A DNA stretch of 64,000 bases from Pseudonocardia sp. DSM 110487 (lineage in GTDB: Bacteria > Actinomycetota > Actinomycetes > Mycobacteriales > Pseudonocardiaceae): positions 5,394,001 through 5,458,000 of the forward strand of contig NZ_CP080521.1 in NCBI RefSeq assembly GCF_019468565.1, read 5' to 3'. A model generated the notes under the pieces. It made no database searches and was not told the DNA's origin. It saw only the letters and a program-made list of their open reading frames with translations. Numbering within the stretch: the stretch's first letter is position 1; each line of letters begins with the position of its first letter. Positions 33,656-41,682 of this stretch are shown here, in pieces. The position numbers and the translations under genes are program-made.

Positions 33656-34285
33656 CGTCCGCCGGATCGACACCCCCGCGCAGCCGAGGCCGATCAGTAA
33701 CGGATAGACGGCGCAGCGTTCTACGAGACCGATCAGGACGTTGGCCCCGGAGCCGGCGAGGGCGAGGAAGCCGACCAGTGACACCAGGCCGAGCCCGCCG
33801 AGCACGACCATTGCCCTCCCCGGATTCGGGGGGACACCGATGAGCCGGTGCACACGCCCGAGAACGATGACGAGCACGTTGCCGCCGACGATGGCCGCGA
33901 TGGCACCCAGCCCGTGATAGGCGCCGGTGGCGTCGTTCATCGCCTCGGCGGATCCGGGGAAGAACGCCAGCACGATGCCACCGACGGCCAGAGCGGCCGC
34001 CGGCACGAGCACGGCCCCACGGCGCCGGCCGCGCAGGCCCCTGAGCATGGCGACGCCGGCGAGCGCCGTGATCCCGAAGAGGAAGAAGCCGGTGTTCATG
34101 ACCCAGGCGAGCGGCGAGTACATGAACTGCCCGAGCGCTTCCGAGGGGCCGCGGACCCCGAGGTTGCTGATGTAGTGGTACGTGTAGCTGTAAGGGGGAT
34201 CCGTCCATGCCGCCGCGGCGATGAACTCGGCGAGGAAGAAGATCACCGCCGAGGCGACGAGCATCGTGCCGGCGTGGCGTTGCAT
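33653..34285 (-). CDS. DUF998-like integral membrane protein
   Basis: 210 aa with six to seven predicted helices. Conserved-looking features are YTYHYISNLGVRG after helix 1, ALAWVMNTGFFLFGI, and FFPGSAEAMNDATGAYHGLGA, which fit the DUF998 family of unknown function. ATG 34285 precedes the first helix; a GTG at 34363 would add a charged 26-residue tail. It is divergent from a TetR gene and its stop abuts the kinase pseudogene. Confidence 0.75.
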   Translation of the reverse strand: MQRHAGTMLVASAVIFFLAEFIAAAAWTDPPYSYTYHYISNLGVRGPSEALGQFMYSPLAWVMNTGFFLFGITALAGVAMLRGLRGRRRGAVLVPAAALAVGGIVLAFFPGSAEAMNDATGAYHGLGAIAAIVGGNVLVIVLGRVHRLIGVPPNPGRAMVVLGGLGLVSLVGFLALAGSGANVLIGLVERCAVYPLLIGLGCAGVSIRRT

Positions 34286-34381
34286 CGTCCGACGCCCTTC
34301 GAGGGCGAGCGTCTCCGGCTCTGCAGGCTTCAAGGGCTTCTTCTCTCGTGGCTCATGGTTCACTGGCCTGACAACGAAACT

Positions 34382-34391
34382 GTATCGATAC
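34382..34391. promoter_or_regulatory. Possible TetR operator between DUF998 and tetR
   Basis: GTATCGATAC is a perfect 10-bp palindrome in the divergent gap, inside a longer imperfect one (CTGTATCGATACCAG). The region is distinctly AT-richer than its surroundings. Assignment to the adjacent TetR is by position. Confidence 0.4.
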
Positions 34392-34441
34392 CAGGTTTGG
34401 TGTCAAGCCAGTTACGCTCCCGGTACAGTAATGTCGGCGGC

Positions 34442-35053
34442 ATGGCCAACGCAGACCCACCGGGACGTCGGGAGCGAAAGAAGGCAGCCACGCGCAGGAC
34501 GATCGTCGACGCGGCGACCGAGCTGTTCCTTGCGCGCGGCTTCGACGACGTGAGTGTGCGCGAGATCGCCGACAAGGCAGACGTGTCCCCGACGACCGTG
34601 TTCGCGCACTTCCCGCAGAAGGAAGCGATCCTGTTCGACGACGAGACCGCGCAGCACGAACGGCTCGTCTCCGCGATCCGCGACAGGCCCGCAGGCGCGT
34701 CCATTTCGACGGCACTGCGGGACCTCTACTGCTCCGAGCTCGCCGAGATGACGTCGCGGCCGAACGGGCCCCGGGTTCTCGAGCTGATGGAGTCGACCCC
34801 GTCACTCGTGAACTACGCGTCCCAGATGTGGCTACGCCACGAGGACGCGCTCGCGGCGGCAATCGCCCAGGAGTTCGGGCAACCGGAACCGAGCGACGAG
34901 GTACGGGCCTACGTGCGGTTCGCGCTCCAGATCCAGCTGCTCGCCTCGGACAGCCCCGATCCGGACGCGATGGTCAGCACGGGATTTCGGGTCCTCGACC
35001 ACGGGTGGAACCAGTACGCGGAGCAGGCCGCGCCCTCAGCTGTGCGCCACTAG
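34442..35053 (+). CDS. TetR-family regulator
   Basis: 203 aa. HTH: RRTIVDAATELFLARGFDDVSVREIADKADVSPTTVFAHFPQKE, typical TetR_N. The C-terminal domain is similar to actinobacterial TetR proteins near membrane proteins. ATG 34442 starts the protein. The stop TAG is supplied by the CTAG of an IS630-type end (35050-35066), so the original C-terminus may have been altered by an insertion. It likely controls the divergent DUF998 gene. Confidence 0.88.
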   Translation: MANADPPGRRERKKAATRRTIVDAATELFLARGFDDVSVREIADKADVSPTTVFAHFPQKEAILFDDETAQHERLVSAIRDRPAGASISTALRDLYCSELAEMTSRPNGPRVLELMESTPSLVNYASQMWLRHEDALAAAIAQEFGQPEPSDEVRAYVRFALQIQLLASDSPDPDAMVSTGFRVLDHGWNQYAEQAAPSAVRH

Positions 35054-35066
35054 TGTCCCCCGCCGG
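35050..35066. mobile_element. Solitary IS630-type terminal repeat
   Basis: CTAGTGTCCCCCGCCGG is identical over 17 bp to the outer end of the MITE at 11265-11281. No matching second end is visible nearby, so this is a scar or a remnant left by deletion. Confidence 0.6.
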
Positions 35067-35218
35067 CGGGCGGTGTCTGGGTGGTCTCGATGGTCACGCG
35101 GTTCACGGTCAACGACGTGCACACGCTGCTCGATCTGGTCGACCGCTGCCTCAGTGTCGCGCTCGTGTCGCGCGGACTGCGCGACGCCGGTGACCCACGG
35201 GTTGTCGGCCTGTGGCCT

Positions 35219-36250
35219 TCACTCGGTCGAATGGTCGGCCAGCGATGCGTGCAGCGTGGCCGGGGCCACACCCAGGTGGCGCAGGGCTGGCCCGATGGGG
35301 TCGGCCGGGTCGTCGAGTTGCGCCATGATCAGGTGAGTTGTCCCCACCACCTTGTCTCCGCGGCGGGCCGCGACGAGTTTCGCCCCTGCCGTCGCCTTGT
35401 CGATCTCATTGGCCGACGGTGTGATGTCCGTTGCCAGCAGTGCCGCCGGGTCCACTCCCGCAGCACGCAGTGCTGCCGCACCCCCGGACTCGTACTCGGG
35501 GCGGAGCCGGTGCCCGGCGTTGGCGAGCTGGTCGTCCAAAGTCAGCACCGCCGCCACGAGATCGATGGCGGTGGCCCCGGGTCGGCCGGCCCGCGCCGCG
35601 TGCCGGATGGCCTCGTTCCGGACGGCCAGCAGCATCGGACCACCGAGGTCGCTTCCGCGGGCGATGAGCCACGTCAGCCAGCGCACATAGCCCCCGCCGG
35701 ATTCGCCTTGCAGGGCACCGGCTTTGCGTAGCAGCCACACCGCTGGTGTGTCCTCCGGGCGCGCCACCACGCGCACAGCCGCCGTCGTCTCCTCGACGTT
35801 CACCCGGTGCACGGTGAACAGTTCGGCGGCCCGCCCGGATGGTGCGCGCAGCAGCGCCAGCGCGAGGTCGGTCGTGGTCAGTACGCCGTTGCTGGCGTTG
35901 GCGATCGCCTCGCGCAGGCACTCGCGCAGCGCCCCGGTCTCCGGCAGGGCGGGCTCCTGGCCGGCAGCGTGGTTGACATCTCGCATGAGGGCCGTGACGT
36001 CAGCGTCCGGAGGTCCGTCCGGACCGGCGTCGTTGTCTGCCCAGTGTTCCGTGCCGCGGGCAGCGGCCTTCGCGCGCAACGCGGCCCGGCCCAGCACGCT
36101 GGCGGCACCGGTGGTGTCTGCCAGTGCGATGAGCAGGTTCTCGGTGCCCACCGCGGGGGACTCCAGTTTCGCGGCGCGGCGCACGGCGGCGGTCAGCACC
36201 TTCACCACCTCTCGCGATGGTGTGACGGTAGTGGTACTGCCGTTGGTCAC
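35219..36250 (-). CDS. Orphan Clp N-domain protein (no ATPase)
   Basis: 343 aa built of Clp-N repeat segments: LESPAVGTENLLIALADTTGAASVL near the start and DKVVGTTHLIMAQLDDPADPIGPALRHLGV near the end, with two weaker helical repeats between (SNGVLTTTDLALALLRA, RPGATAIDLVAAVLTLDDQ). No AAA+ module, so it cannot unfold substrates itself; it may act as an adaptor or decoy for ClpC. It is divergent from a kinase/regulator pair. The start codon is GTG. Confidence 0.75.
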   Translation of the reverse strand: MTNGSTTTVTPSREVVKVLTAAVRRAAKLESPAVGTENLLIALADTTGAASVLGRAALRAKAAARGTEHWADNDAGPDGPPDADVTALMRDVNHAAGQEPALPETGALRECLREAIANASNGVLTTTDLALALLRAPSGRAAELFTVHRVNVEETTAAVRVVARPEDTPAVWLLRKAGALQGESGGGYVRWLTWLIARGSDLGGPMLLAVRNEAIRHAARAGRPGATAIDLVAAVLTLDDQLANAGHRLRPEYESGGAAALRAAGVDPAALLATDITPSANEIDKATAGAKLVAARRGDKVVGTTHLIMAQLDDPADPIGPALRHLGVAPATLHASLADHSTE

Positions 36251-36430
36251 GGGCTCCTCCTCGGTACGGCCTCGACGCCGCCAACGCTAGGAAGCACAAC
36301 CGGTCCGGCGCTGCTGTCGACCGGCCGGCAGATCGTGGCCGATCGGCCATCACGGCCGACCGACCGGCACTGGCCGGTGATCGACCGGGCCACGGACAAT
36401 GGGTGCTCCCACCCGATCTTGGAGACACCC

Positions 36431-37756
36431 GTGCACCGATGGCTCGCCGCCGCCACGATCCGGCGGATTCCGCCACGCGACGTGGTGTTCGCGGCGCTGG
36501 TCGTCGCGGGGGGCGCGGTGTCGCCGTGGCTGATCAACTCGAATACCGCCGTGGCAGTGGTCGCCACGGCGGCGGGCGCGGTGCTCCTGCTGGCCCGACA
36601 TCGCTGGCCGGAGTTCGCCTTCCTCGGGTCCGCCCTGGTCTATGTCTCCCCGTCACTGGGGGCGCTTCTCGGAGTGGTGATCACCTCGGCCACCGCCGGT
36701 CGCCGGGTCCGCCCAGCCGGGCGGCTACTGCTCATCACGGTCGTGGCGATCGTGGCGACGACGGGGATGCAGGTGCAGCTGGACCCCGGCGAGGAATCGA
36801 CGAGCCTGCTGGTGATAGGGAACGGCGCGCTGTCGGTGGTGCTGCTGGGCCTGCCCGCACTGGCCGGCGCGCTGCTGAGCGGACGGCGGCCACTGACGCG
36901 GTTGTTGCGCGAGCGCAACGAATACCTGGAGCGTGCCACGTTGCTCACAGCCGCGAACGCCCGCGCCGAAGAACGGACCCGTATCGCCGGGGAGATGCAC
37001 GACCTGCTCGGCCACCGCCTCAGCCTGATCTCCATACACGCCGGGGCTGTGGAATACGTGACCGCGACCAGCGCGCCGCAGGTCAGTGAGCAGGCAGAAC
37101 TGCTGCGCACGGCCGCGCACACCGCGCTGGAGGAACTACGACAAATCCTCATCGTGCTCCGTGTGCCTGGCTACGGGGACGCCGAGGACGTCGAACTGAC
37201 CGGTACGCGGGCCGACGTGACGGGACTGGTCGAGCACTCCCGCGAGGCGGGCATCGAGGTGCGGCTGCAGTGGCATGGAGACGATCTGTCAGACGTCGAC
37301 GTGCGGACTCGCCGAGCGGTACACCGGGCCGTGCGGGAAGGGCTGACCAACGTGCATCGGCACGCCGCGACGGCCGGGACCGTTGTCGTGGTCGACGCCG
37401 GACACGACCGAATTCGGGTGGCGGTGACCAACGGGCCGACGCAGGCCCCGAGCACGCTCCTCGGCACCGGCCGTGGGCTGGCCGGGCTGAGCGAACGTGC
37501 AGCGCTGGTGGGTGGCACCGTCACCGCGGCACCGGAAGCGGGCGGGTTCGCGTTGCGGTTGGACGTGCCTCGGGAACCACCGGCCCTGTCCCAGCTTCCG
37601 GCGCCGGAGTACATCGGTGTGGAACCGCCGCCGCCGAGTAGAGCCAATGTGCTGACCCTCCCGCGGATGCTGGGCATCGGCTGCGTGGGGCTGTTGGTGG
37701 GCATGGTGCTGGTGATCGCGGTCGGCGGACTGATCGTGCTGCTCGCCTTAAAGTGA
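36431..37756 (+). CDS. NarL-type sensor histidine kinase
   Basis: 441 aa. About four to five N-terminal membrane helices (ALVVAGGAVSPWLIN, AVVATAAGAVLLLA and following). HisKA_3 has the phospho-accepting His in IAGEMHDLLGHRLSLISIHA, and the ATPase domain has the N-box VREGLTNVHRHA and G-box GTGRGLAGLSERAALVGG. Unusually, a further membrane helix closes the protein (LGIGCVGLLVGMVLVIAVGGLIVLL). GGAGA precedes GTG 36431. The partner regulator overlaps by GTGA. Confidence 0.9.
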   Translation: MHRWLAAATIRRIPPRDVVFAALVVAGGAVSPWLINSNTAVAVVATAAGAVLLLARHRWPEFAFLGSALVYVSPSLGALLGVVITSATAGRRVRPAGRLLLITVVAIVATTGMQVQLDPGEESTSLLVIGNGALSVVLLGLPALAGALLSGRRPLTRLLRERNEYLERATLLTAANARAEERTRIAGEMHDLLGHRLSLISIHAGAVEYVTATSAPQVSEQAELLRTAAHTALEELRQILIVLRVPGYGDAEDVELTGTRADVTGLVEHSREAGIEVRLQWHGDDLSDVDVRTRRAVHRAVREGLTNVHRHAATAGTVVVVDAGHDRIRVAVTNGPTQAPSTLLGTGRGLAGLSERAALVGGTVTAAPEAGGFALRLDVPREPPALSQLPAPEYIGVEPPPPSRANVLTLPRMLGIGCVGLLVGMVLVIAVGGLIVLLALK

Positions 37757-38421
37757 GCCGGGTGATCCGCGTGCTCATCGCCGACGACGAGGCCCTCATG
37801 CGCGCCGGGATAGGCCTGATCCTCGCCAACGCCCCCGATGTAGAGGTGGCTGCCGAGGCGGACAACGGCCCCGCGGCGGTACGTGCGTGCCAGGAACACA
37901 AGGTGGACGTGGCGTTACTGGACATTCGCATGCCCGGCGGCGATGGTCTCGCGGCCACGAGGGAGATCGCGCGCCTGAGCCCGCGGACCAACGTCGTGGT
38001 GCTCACGACGTTCGGCGAGGACCGCTATGTGGCGGAGGCGATGCGCTCGGGTGCGACCGGGTTCCTCCTCAAGGACACCGGTCCCGCCGACCTGGTGCAC
38101 GCGGTGCGCACAGCCGCGCGAGGCGAGTCCGTGCTGGCACAGCAGATCACCCGCAGACTGGTCGAGCGGCACCTGGTGTCCGGCGGTGCCAGTGACGAAG
38201 CGCGACAGCGGGTGCGGAAGCTGACCCCGACCGAGCGGGACGTGCTCCGGCTGGTGGGCACGGGTGCCTCGAACGCGGAAATCGCCGCCGAACTGTTCCT
38301 CGGCACCGGCACGGTGAAGGCGCACCTGAGCCGGGTGCTGACCCAGCTAGGTTGCGCCAACCGAGTGCAGGCAGCCATCGTCGCGCACGAGGCTGGCCTG
38401 CTCACCGCCCAGCCCGGCTGA
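37753..38421 (+). CDS. NarL/LuxR-type response regulator
   Basis: 222 aa. Receiver with IADDE acidic pocket, phospho-Asp in VALLDIRMPGGDG, Lys in GFLLKDTGPAD. LuxR HTH LTPTERDVLRLVGTGASNAEIAAELF to GTVKAHLSRVLTQLG. The GTG start overlaps the kinase stop (GTGA). Probable targets are neighbours such as the divergent Clp-N gene. Confidence 0.92.
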   Translation: MSRVIRVLIADDEALMRAGIGLILANAPDVEVAAEADNGPAAVRACQEHKVDVALLDIRMPGGDGLAATREIARLSPRTNVVVLTTFGEDRYVAEAMRSGATGFLLKDTGPADLVHAVRTAARGESVLAQQITRRLVERHLVSGGASDEARQRVRKLTPTERDVLRLVGTGASNAEIAAELFLGTGTVKAHLSRVLTQLGCANRVQAAIVAHEAGLLTAQPG

Positions 38422-38435
38422 CGCCCGAGTCTCAC

Positions 38436-38789
38436 TCAGAGGTTGCGGACCAGCTGAACGGCATCGGGGAGGGAGAGTTCGGGCTGTTCGGCCCGCAGCA
38501 TCCGCGCCGCCGCCACCTCACCGGCGCGCTCACGTTCTGCGCGTACGGCCGCCGCTCGGCCCGGCTCGATCTCGACCGGTGTCGTGCTCGCCGCCGGGCG
38601 TCGCCGCAATTCCCAAACCGCTGTAGCAACGGCGACCAATGCGAGCATGATGGCCAAAGGCCACCAGGTTCGGCTCGGATGTACTGGGAAATCTACGAGC
38701 TCGGCCGCCGCGGCGAGGGCAGCCGCGGTCAGCAGGACGGTGGGGGTGATCCAATCTCTCATGCGCGGACGTGGAGCCTGGTCGCTCAT
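38436..38789 (-). CDS. Small two-helix membrane protein, unknown function
   Basis: 117 aa. Two hydrophobic segments (TPTVLLTAAALAAAAELV and WWPLAIMLALVAVATAVWEL) are followed by a charged C-terminal tail rich in Arg/Glu/Ala (RAAAVRAERERAGEVAAARML) ending in LSLPDAVQLVRNL. ATG 38789 follows an AAGG. It is convergent with the response regulator, 14 bp away. I recognise no family. Confidence 0.6.
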   Translation of the reverse strand: MSDQAPRPRMRDWITPTVLLTAAALAAAAELVDFPVHPSRTWWPLAIMLALVAVATAVWELRRRPAASTTPVEIEPGRAAAVRAERERAGEVAAARMLRAEQPELSLPDAVQLVRNL

Positions 38790-38843
38790 CCTTGTCCGTT
38801 CCGCCGATCGGCTGTGCGTCGTCGTCGAAAGTCGTCGAAAGTC

Positions 38844-38985
38844 ATTGAGCTGCGCCACGAGGTCGCGGTATTCCGTCGAACCAGCCGGGCCCGCGCCTGG
38901 ACCGGGCCGACCCTAGCAACCACTGGCGCTGTGCCTGGCCGGGCCGGCGGAGAAGATCGATCGCACATGGCTCTGATTGTGTGCC
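38844..38985 (+). pseudogene. Relic of an integrase-core (IS481/IS3-like) transposase
   Basis: In frame from about 38846, ELRHEVAVFRRTSRARAWTG corresponds to the common ...LRHELAVLRRQVARPRLDWAD start of rve-type transposases, then degrades. The fragment has no start, no DDE core and is in a gap without other genes. It marks an old insertion next to the IS256 remnant. Confidence is limited by its short length. Confidence 0.4.
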
Positions 38986-38996
38986 GCGCCGCGGTG

Positions 38997-39638
38997 TCAG
39001 CGCGCGGTGACGGCCACCCGCAGCCCGAGCCCGACCAGGACTGTGCCGCTCATCGCCTCCATCCGCGCCCGGATCCGCGGCCTGCGCAGCCACCCGCCCG
39101 CTCGCGCCACCCCGGCCGCCAGTGCCAGGTAGAACCCGGTCTCCAGCACGACCTGCAGCGCGGCCAGCACTGCGGTGGTGGCGAACAGCGGCATGTCGAC
39201 CGGCACGAACTGCGGGTAGAACGCGATCATGAACACGGCCGCCTTCGGGTTGGCGAGCATGACGATGAAGCCCTCGCCGAACGCCGCCCACCCCCTCGCC
39301 GGCGTGACCGCCGCTGGTTCCGGCTCTGCCGGGGGCCGCCGGCGCTGCAGCCACGCCGCCCGCCACGCCCGCACCCCCAGGAAGATCAGGAACGCGGCGC
39401 CCGCGACCCGCAGCACCAGGTAGGCGACCTCCGACGCCGCTACCAGGGCGGCGAACCCGGCGGCGGCCAGCAGCGCCCACACGTACAGCCCCGCCTCCAA
39501 CCCGAGCACGGTGGGCACGGCGCCGCCGAACCCGCGCAGCGCCGCCCGCCGCAGGATCAGCGCCATCGCCGGACCCGGCGAGGCCGAGATGAGGAAGACG
39601 GCGACGACGAAGGCGGGGAGGGCGGCGACGAGATCCAC
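38997..39638 (-). CDS. LysE-family amino acid/metabolite exporter
   Basis: 213 aa with six predicted helices. The N-terminal VAVFLISASPGPAMALILRRA is the LysE/RhtB signature, and FGEGFIVMLANPKAAVFMIAFYPQFV is the second conserved block. GTG 39638 is chosen because AAGGG precedes it by about 8 bp; the frame extends upstream by 20 residues without a ribosome site. The substrate (basic amino acid, homoserine or threonine-like) is not predictable. Confidence 0.88.
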   Translation of the reverse strand: MDLVAALPAFVVAVFLISASPGPAMALILRRAALRGFGGAVPTVLGLEAGLYVWALLAAAGFAALVAASEVAYLVLRVAGAAFLIFLGVRAWRAAWLQRRRPPAEPEPAAVTPARGWAAFGEGFIVMLANPKAAVFMIAFYPQFVPVDMPLFATTAVLAALQVVLETGFYLALAAGVARAGGWLRRPRIRARMEAMSGTVLVGLGLRVAVTAR

Positions 39639-39888
39639 GCAGTGGACCCTTCCAGCGCCGTACCGGGGTGTCGACCGAAATCGATCCCGCCGTGACACAC
39701 CGACTCGTCACCGCGCCCAGGCCGCTCGCACACCGATTGTGGCGGCGAGAGCCTTGCTGCGCTGATCGAATGCGACCGCGAGCAATGCTTGAGACCTGTG
39801 GATGAGCAGGAGGGGTCGCACCCTCCCGATCACCTGCAAGCCCTCGAGCAAGATCGGCGCGCCAACGCCGGTCGGGAAGGTACGACCC

Positions 39889-40974
39889 GTGCTCACCGTA
39901 GTTCCTGGAGGTGCCGATGCCGATGACCCCCGCGGAGCGGGTGGTTCGGCGAGTCTGATCGACGAGATCGTGCGTGAGGGTGCCCGCCGGATGCTCTCCG
40001 AAGCCCTGCAGGCCGAGGTCGACGCCTCCATCGCCCAGTTCGCGGGCGAGCGCGACGACCACGGCCGGCGGCTGGTCGTGCGCAACGGCTCCCACCAGCC
40101 GCGCGAGGTGCTCACCAGCGCCGGGGCGGTCGAGGTGACGGCGCCGCGGGTCAATGACCGCCGCACCGACCCCGACACCGGCCAGCGGCGCCGGTTCTCC
40201 TCAGCGATCCTGCCGCCGTGGTGCCGTAAGACGCCGAAGGTCACCGAGGTGCTGCCGCTGCTCTATCTGCACGGGCTGTGCCTGCTCGTGCTGATCGGGG
40301 TGCGGGCCGACGGCCGCAAGGAGCTCGTTGCGCTGGCCGACGGTTACTGCGAGTCGGTCGAGTCGTGGGCGGACCTGCTGCGCGACTGCGCGCGGCGCGG
40401 CATGTCCGCCCCGGTGCTCGCGGTCGGCGATGGCGCGCTCGGGTTCTGGGGCGCGCTGCGCGAGGTGTTTCCGGCCACCCGGGAGCAGCGCAACTGGTTC
40501 CACAAGATCGCCAACGTGCTCGGGGCGCTACCGAAGTCGGCGCATCCGGGGGCGAAGAAGGCGCTTGCGGAGATCTGGAACGCCGAGGACCGCCGGCACG
40601 CCCTCGACGCCGTCACCAGCTTCAAGGCCGCCTACGGCACGAAGTTCGGCAAGGCCGTCGCGAAGATCACCGACGATCTCGAGCAGCTGCTGGCCTTCTA
40701 CGACTTCCCGGCCGAGCACTGGATCCGCCTGCGCACCACGAACCCGATCGAGTCGACCTTCGCCACCGTCCGCCACCGCACCAAGATCACCCGCGGGCCC
40801 GGCTCACGCGCGGCCGGGCTGGCAATGGCGTTCAAGCTCATCCAGGCCGCCCAGGACCGCTGGCGCGCAGTCAACGCCCCGCACCTCGTCGCCCTCGTCC
40901 GCGCCGGCGCCACCTTCGAGGCCGGCAAGCTCGTCGAACGACCTAACCAACAACCCCAACCCAAAGCCGCCTAA
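39889..40974 (+). CDS. IS256-family transposase, internally deleted
   Basis: 361 aa; intact relatives are about 410-430. The N-terminal part SLIDEIVREGARRMLSEALQAEVD and the second catalytic Asp (VLAVGDGALGFWGAL) and Glu (TTNPIESTFATVRHRT) are intact. LPLLYLHGL runs straight into CLLVLIGVRADGRKE near 40276: the usual 60-70 residues between these, including the first catalytic Asp (WADGIH in relatives), are missing in frame. It should be inactive for cleavage. GGGAAGG precedes GTG 39889. Confidence 0.88.
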   Translation: MLTVVPGGADADDPRGAGGSASLIDEIVREGARRMLSEALQAEVDASIAQFAGERDDHGRRLVVRNGSHQPREVLTSAGAVEVTAPRVNDRRTDPDTGQRRRFSSAILPPWCRKTPKVTEVLPLLYLHGLCLLVLIGVRADGRKELVALADGYCESVESWADLLRDCARRGMSAPVLAVGDGALGFWGALREVFPATREQRNWFHKIANVLGALPKSAHPGAKKALAEIWNAEDRRHALDAVTSFKAAYGTKFGKAVAKITDDLEQLLAFYDFPAEHWIRLRTTNPIESTFATVRHRTKITRGPGSRAAGLAMAFKLIQAAQDRWRAVNAPHLVALVRAGATFEAGKLVERPNQQPQPKAA

Positions 40975-40977
40975 GGT

Positions 40978-40999
40978 CTTCATCCAAAGGTCTTGACAA
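40978..40999 (+). repeat. Inner copy of the IS256 right end
   Basis: CTTCATCCAAAGGTCTTGAC and two more A bases match the outer copy 41555-41576 in the same orientation, with 2 mismatches in 22. It lies 3 bp after the transposase stop. The TTGACA within may serve as a -35 for the passenger gene. Confidence 0.7.
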
Positions 41000-41033
41000 C
41001 GAGCTTGCTTAGTGCGTGCTACGTTTGCCCGCC

Positions 41034-41405
41034 ATGTCGACTCGACCCGAGGAGCTGCACCCGGCGCTCACCACCGCCTACAACGCCGGCGACCTCGAGA
41101 GCATGCTCGCACTCTACGACCCGAAAGCCGTCTTCGTGATCAAGCCAGGTCGCGTCACCGACGGACCCGCGGAGCTGCGCACGGCGCTGCGGCGACTCAT
41201 CGAGCTCCGCGGCCACCTGACCATCCACCCGCACGCCTTTGTCCGCTCGGACGATGTCGTCCTCGTCCTCGGCAAGTACACCCTCTCCGGCCGCCGGCGC
41301 GACGGCACCCCGCTCGAGCTCGAATCACGCTTTGCCGATGTCCTCCGCCGGCAGCCCGACGGCCGCTGGCTCCTCGCCGTCGACAACGGCTTCAACGGAG
41401 ACTGA
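41034..41405 (+). CDS. NTF2-like (SnoaL/DUF4440) protein, passenger of IS element
   Basis: 123 aa, single alpha+beta barrel of the NTF2 superfamily: LTTAYNAGDLESMLALYDPKAVFV at the start, HAFVRSDDVVLVLGKYTL and FADVLRRQPDGRWLLAVDNGF at the end. Members include small isomerases/hydrolases and ligand-binding proteins; no catalytic residues can be assigned. It lies between two direct copies of the IS end. TACGTT (41020-41025) sits 8 nt before ATG 41034, so its mRNA may be leaderless. Confidence 0.75.
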   Translation: MSTRPEELHPALTTAYNAGDLESMLALYDPKAVFVIKPGRVTDGPAELRTALRRLIELRGHLTIHPHAFVRSDDVVLVLGKYTLSGRRRDGTPLELESRFADVLRRQPDGRWLLAVDNGFNGD

Positions 41406-41471
41406 CGCGCCCGCCCATCGAGGGCCGACTGACGGACCACCCAGCCGATACCGATCTCCTGTGGACATCCA

Positions 41472-41489
41472 CCGGTCTGGAGAGACCGG
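41472..41489 (+). terminator. Hairpin after the NTF2-like gene
   Basis: CCGGTCT-GGAG-AGACCGG, perfect 7-bp arms with a 4-nt loop, 67 bp downstream of the stop. No U-tract. The remaining 41406-41682 gap holds the outer IS end and the leader of the next gene. Confidence 0.55.
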
Positions 41490-41682
41490 CGTCCGCTATG
41501 GGCAGCTGATCGAACGACCCGACGAACACGCCCCACCTACAGTCGACTAGAGATCTTGATCCACAGGTCTTGACAATTCCTCGCGACCGCTGCCCGCTCG
41601 ACGATCAAGCCTTCCACGGCGGCGGGGCAGTCGGCACGATCGCAGGAGGACGTGACGTCGACGCCTGATCGGGGGACGATTG

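Larger units (their letters stand above)
39772..41590. mobile_element. IS256-family element with a passenger gene (candidate boundaries)
   Basis: The left end at 39772-39806 and the complement of 41556-41590 match at 26 of 35 positions, including a run of 12 (AGACCTGTGGAT). A second, nearer right end (40978-40999) is a direct repeat, 20 of 22 bases, of 41555-41576. The segment therefore holds a defective transposase followed by an NTF2-like gene between two copies of the right end. No clear 8-9 bp target duplication is visible. Confidence 0.6.

Noticed and set aside
36251..36430. CGATCGGCC palindromes in the Clp-N/kinase gap as a definite operator
   Set aside because: Several overlapping short palindromes arise from GC-rich composition; none repeats elsewhere near the relevant genes.
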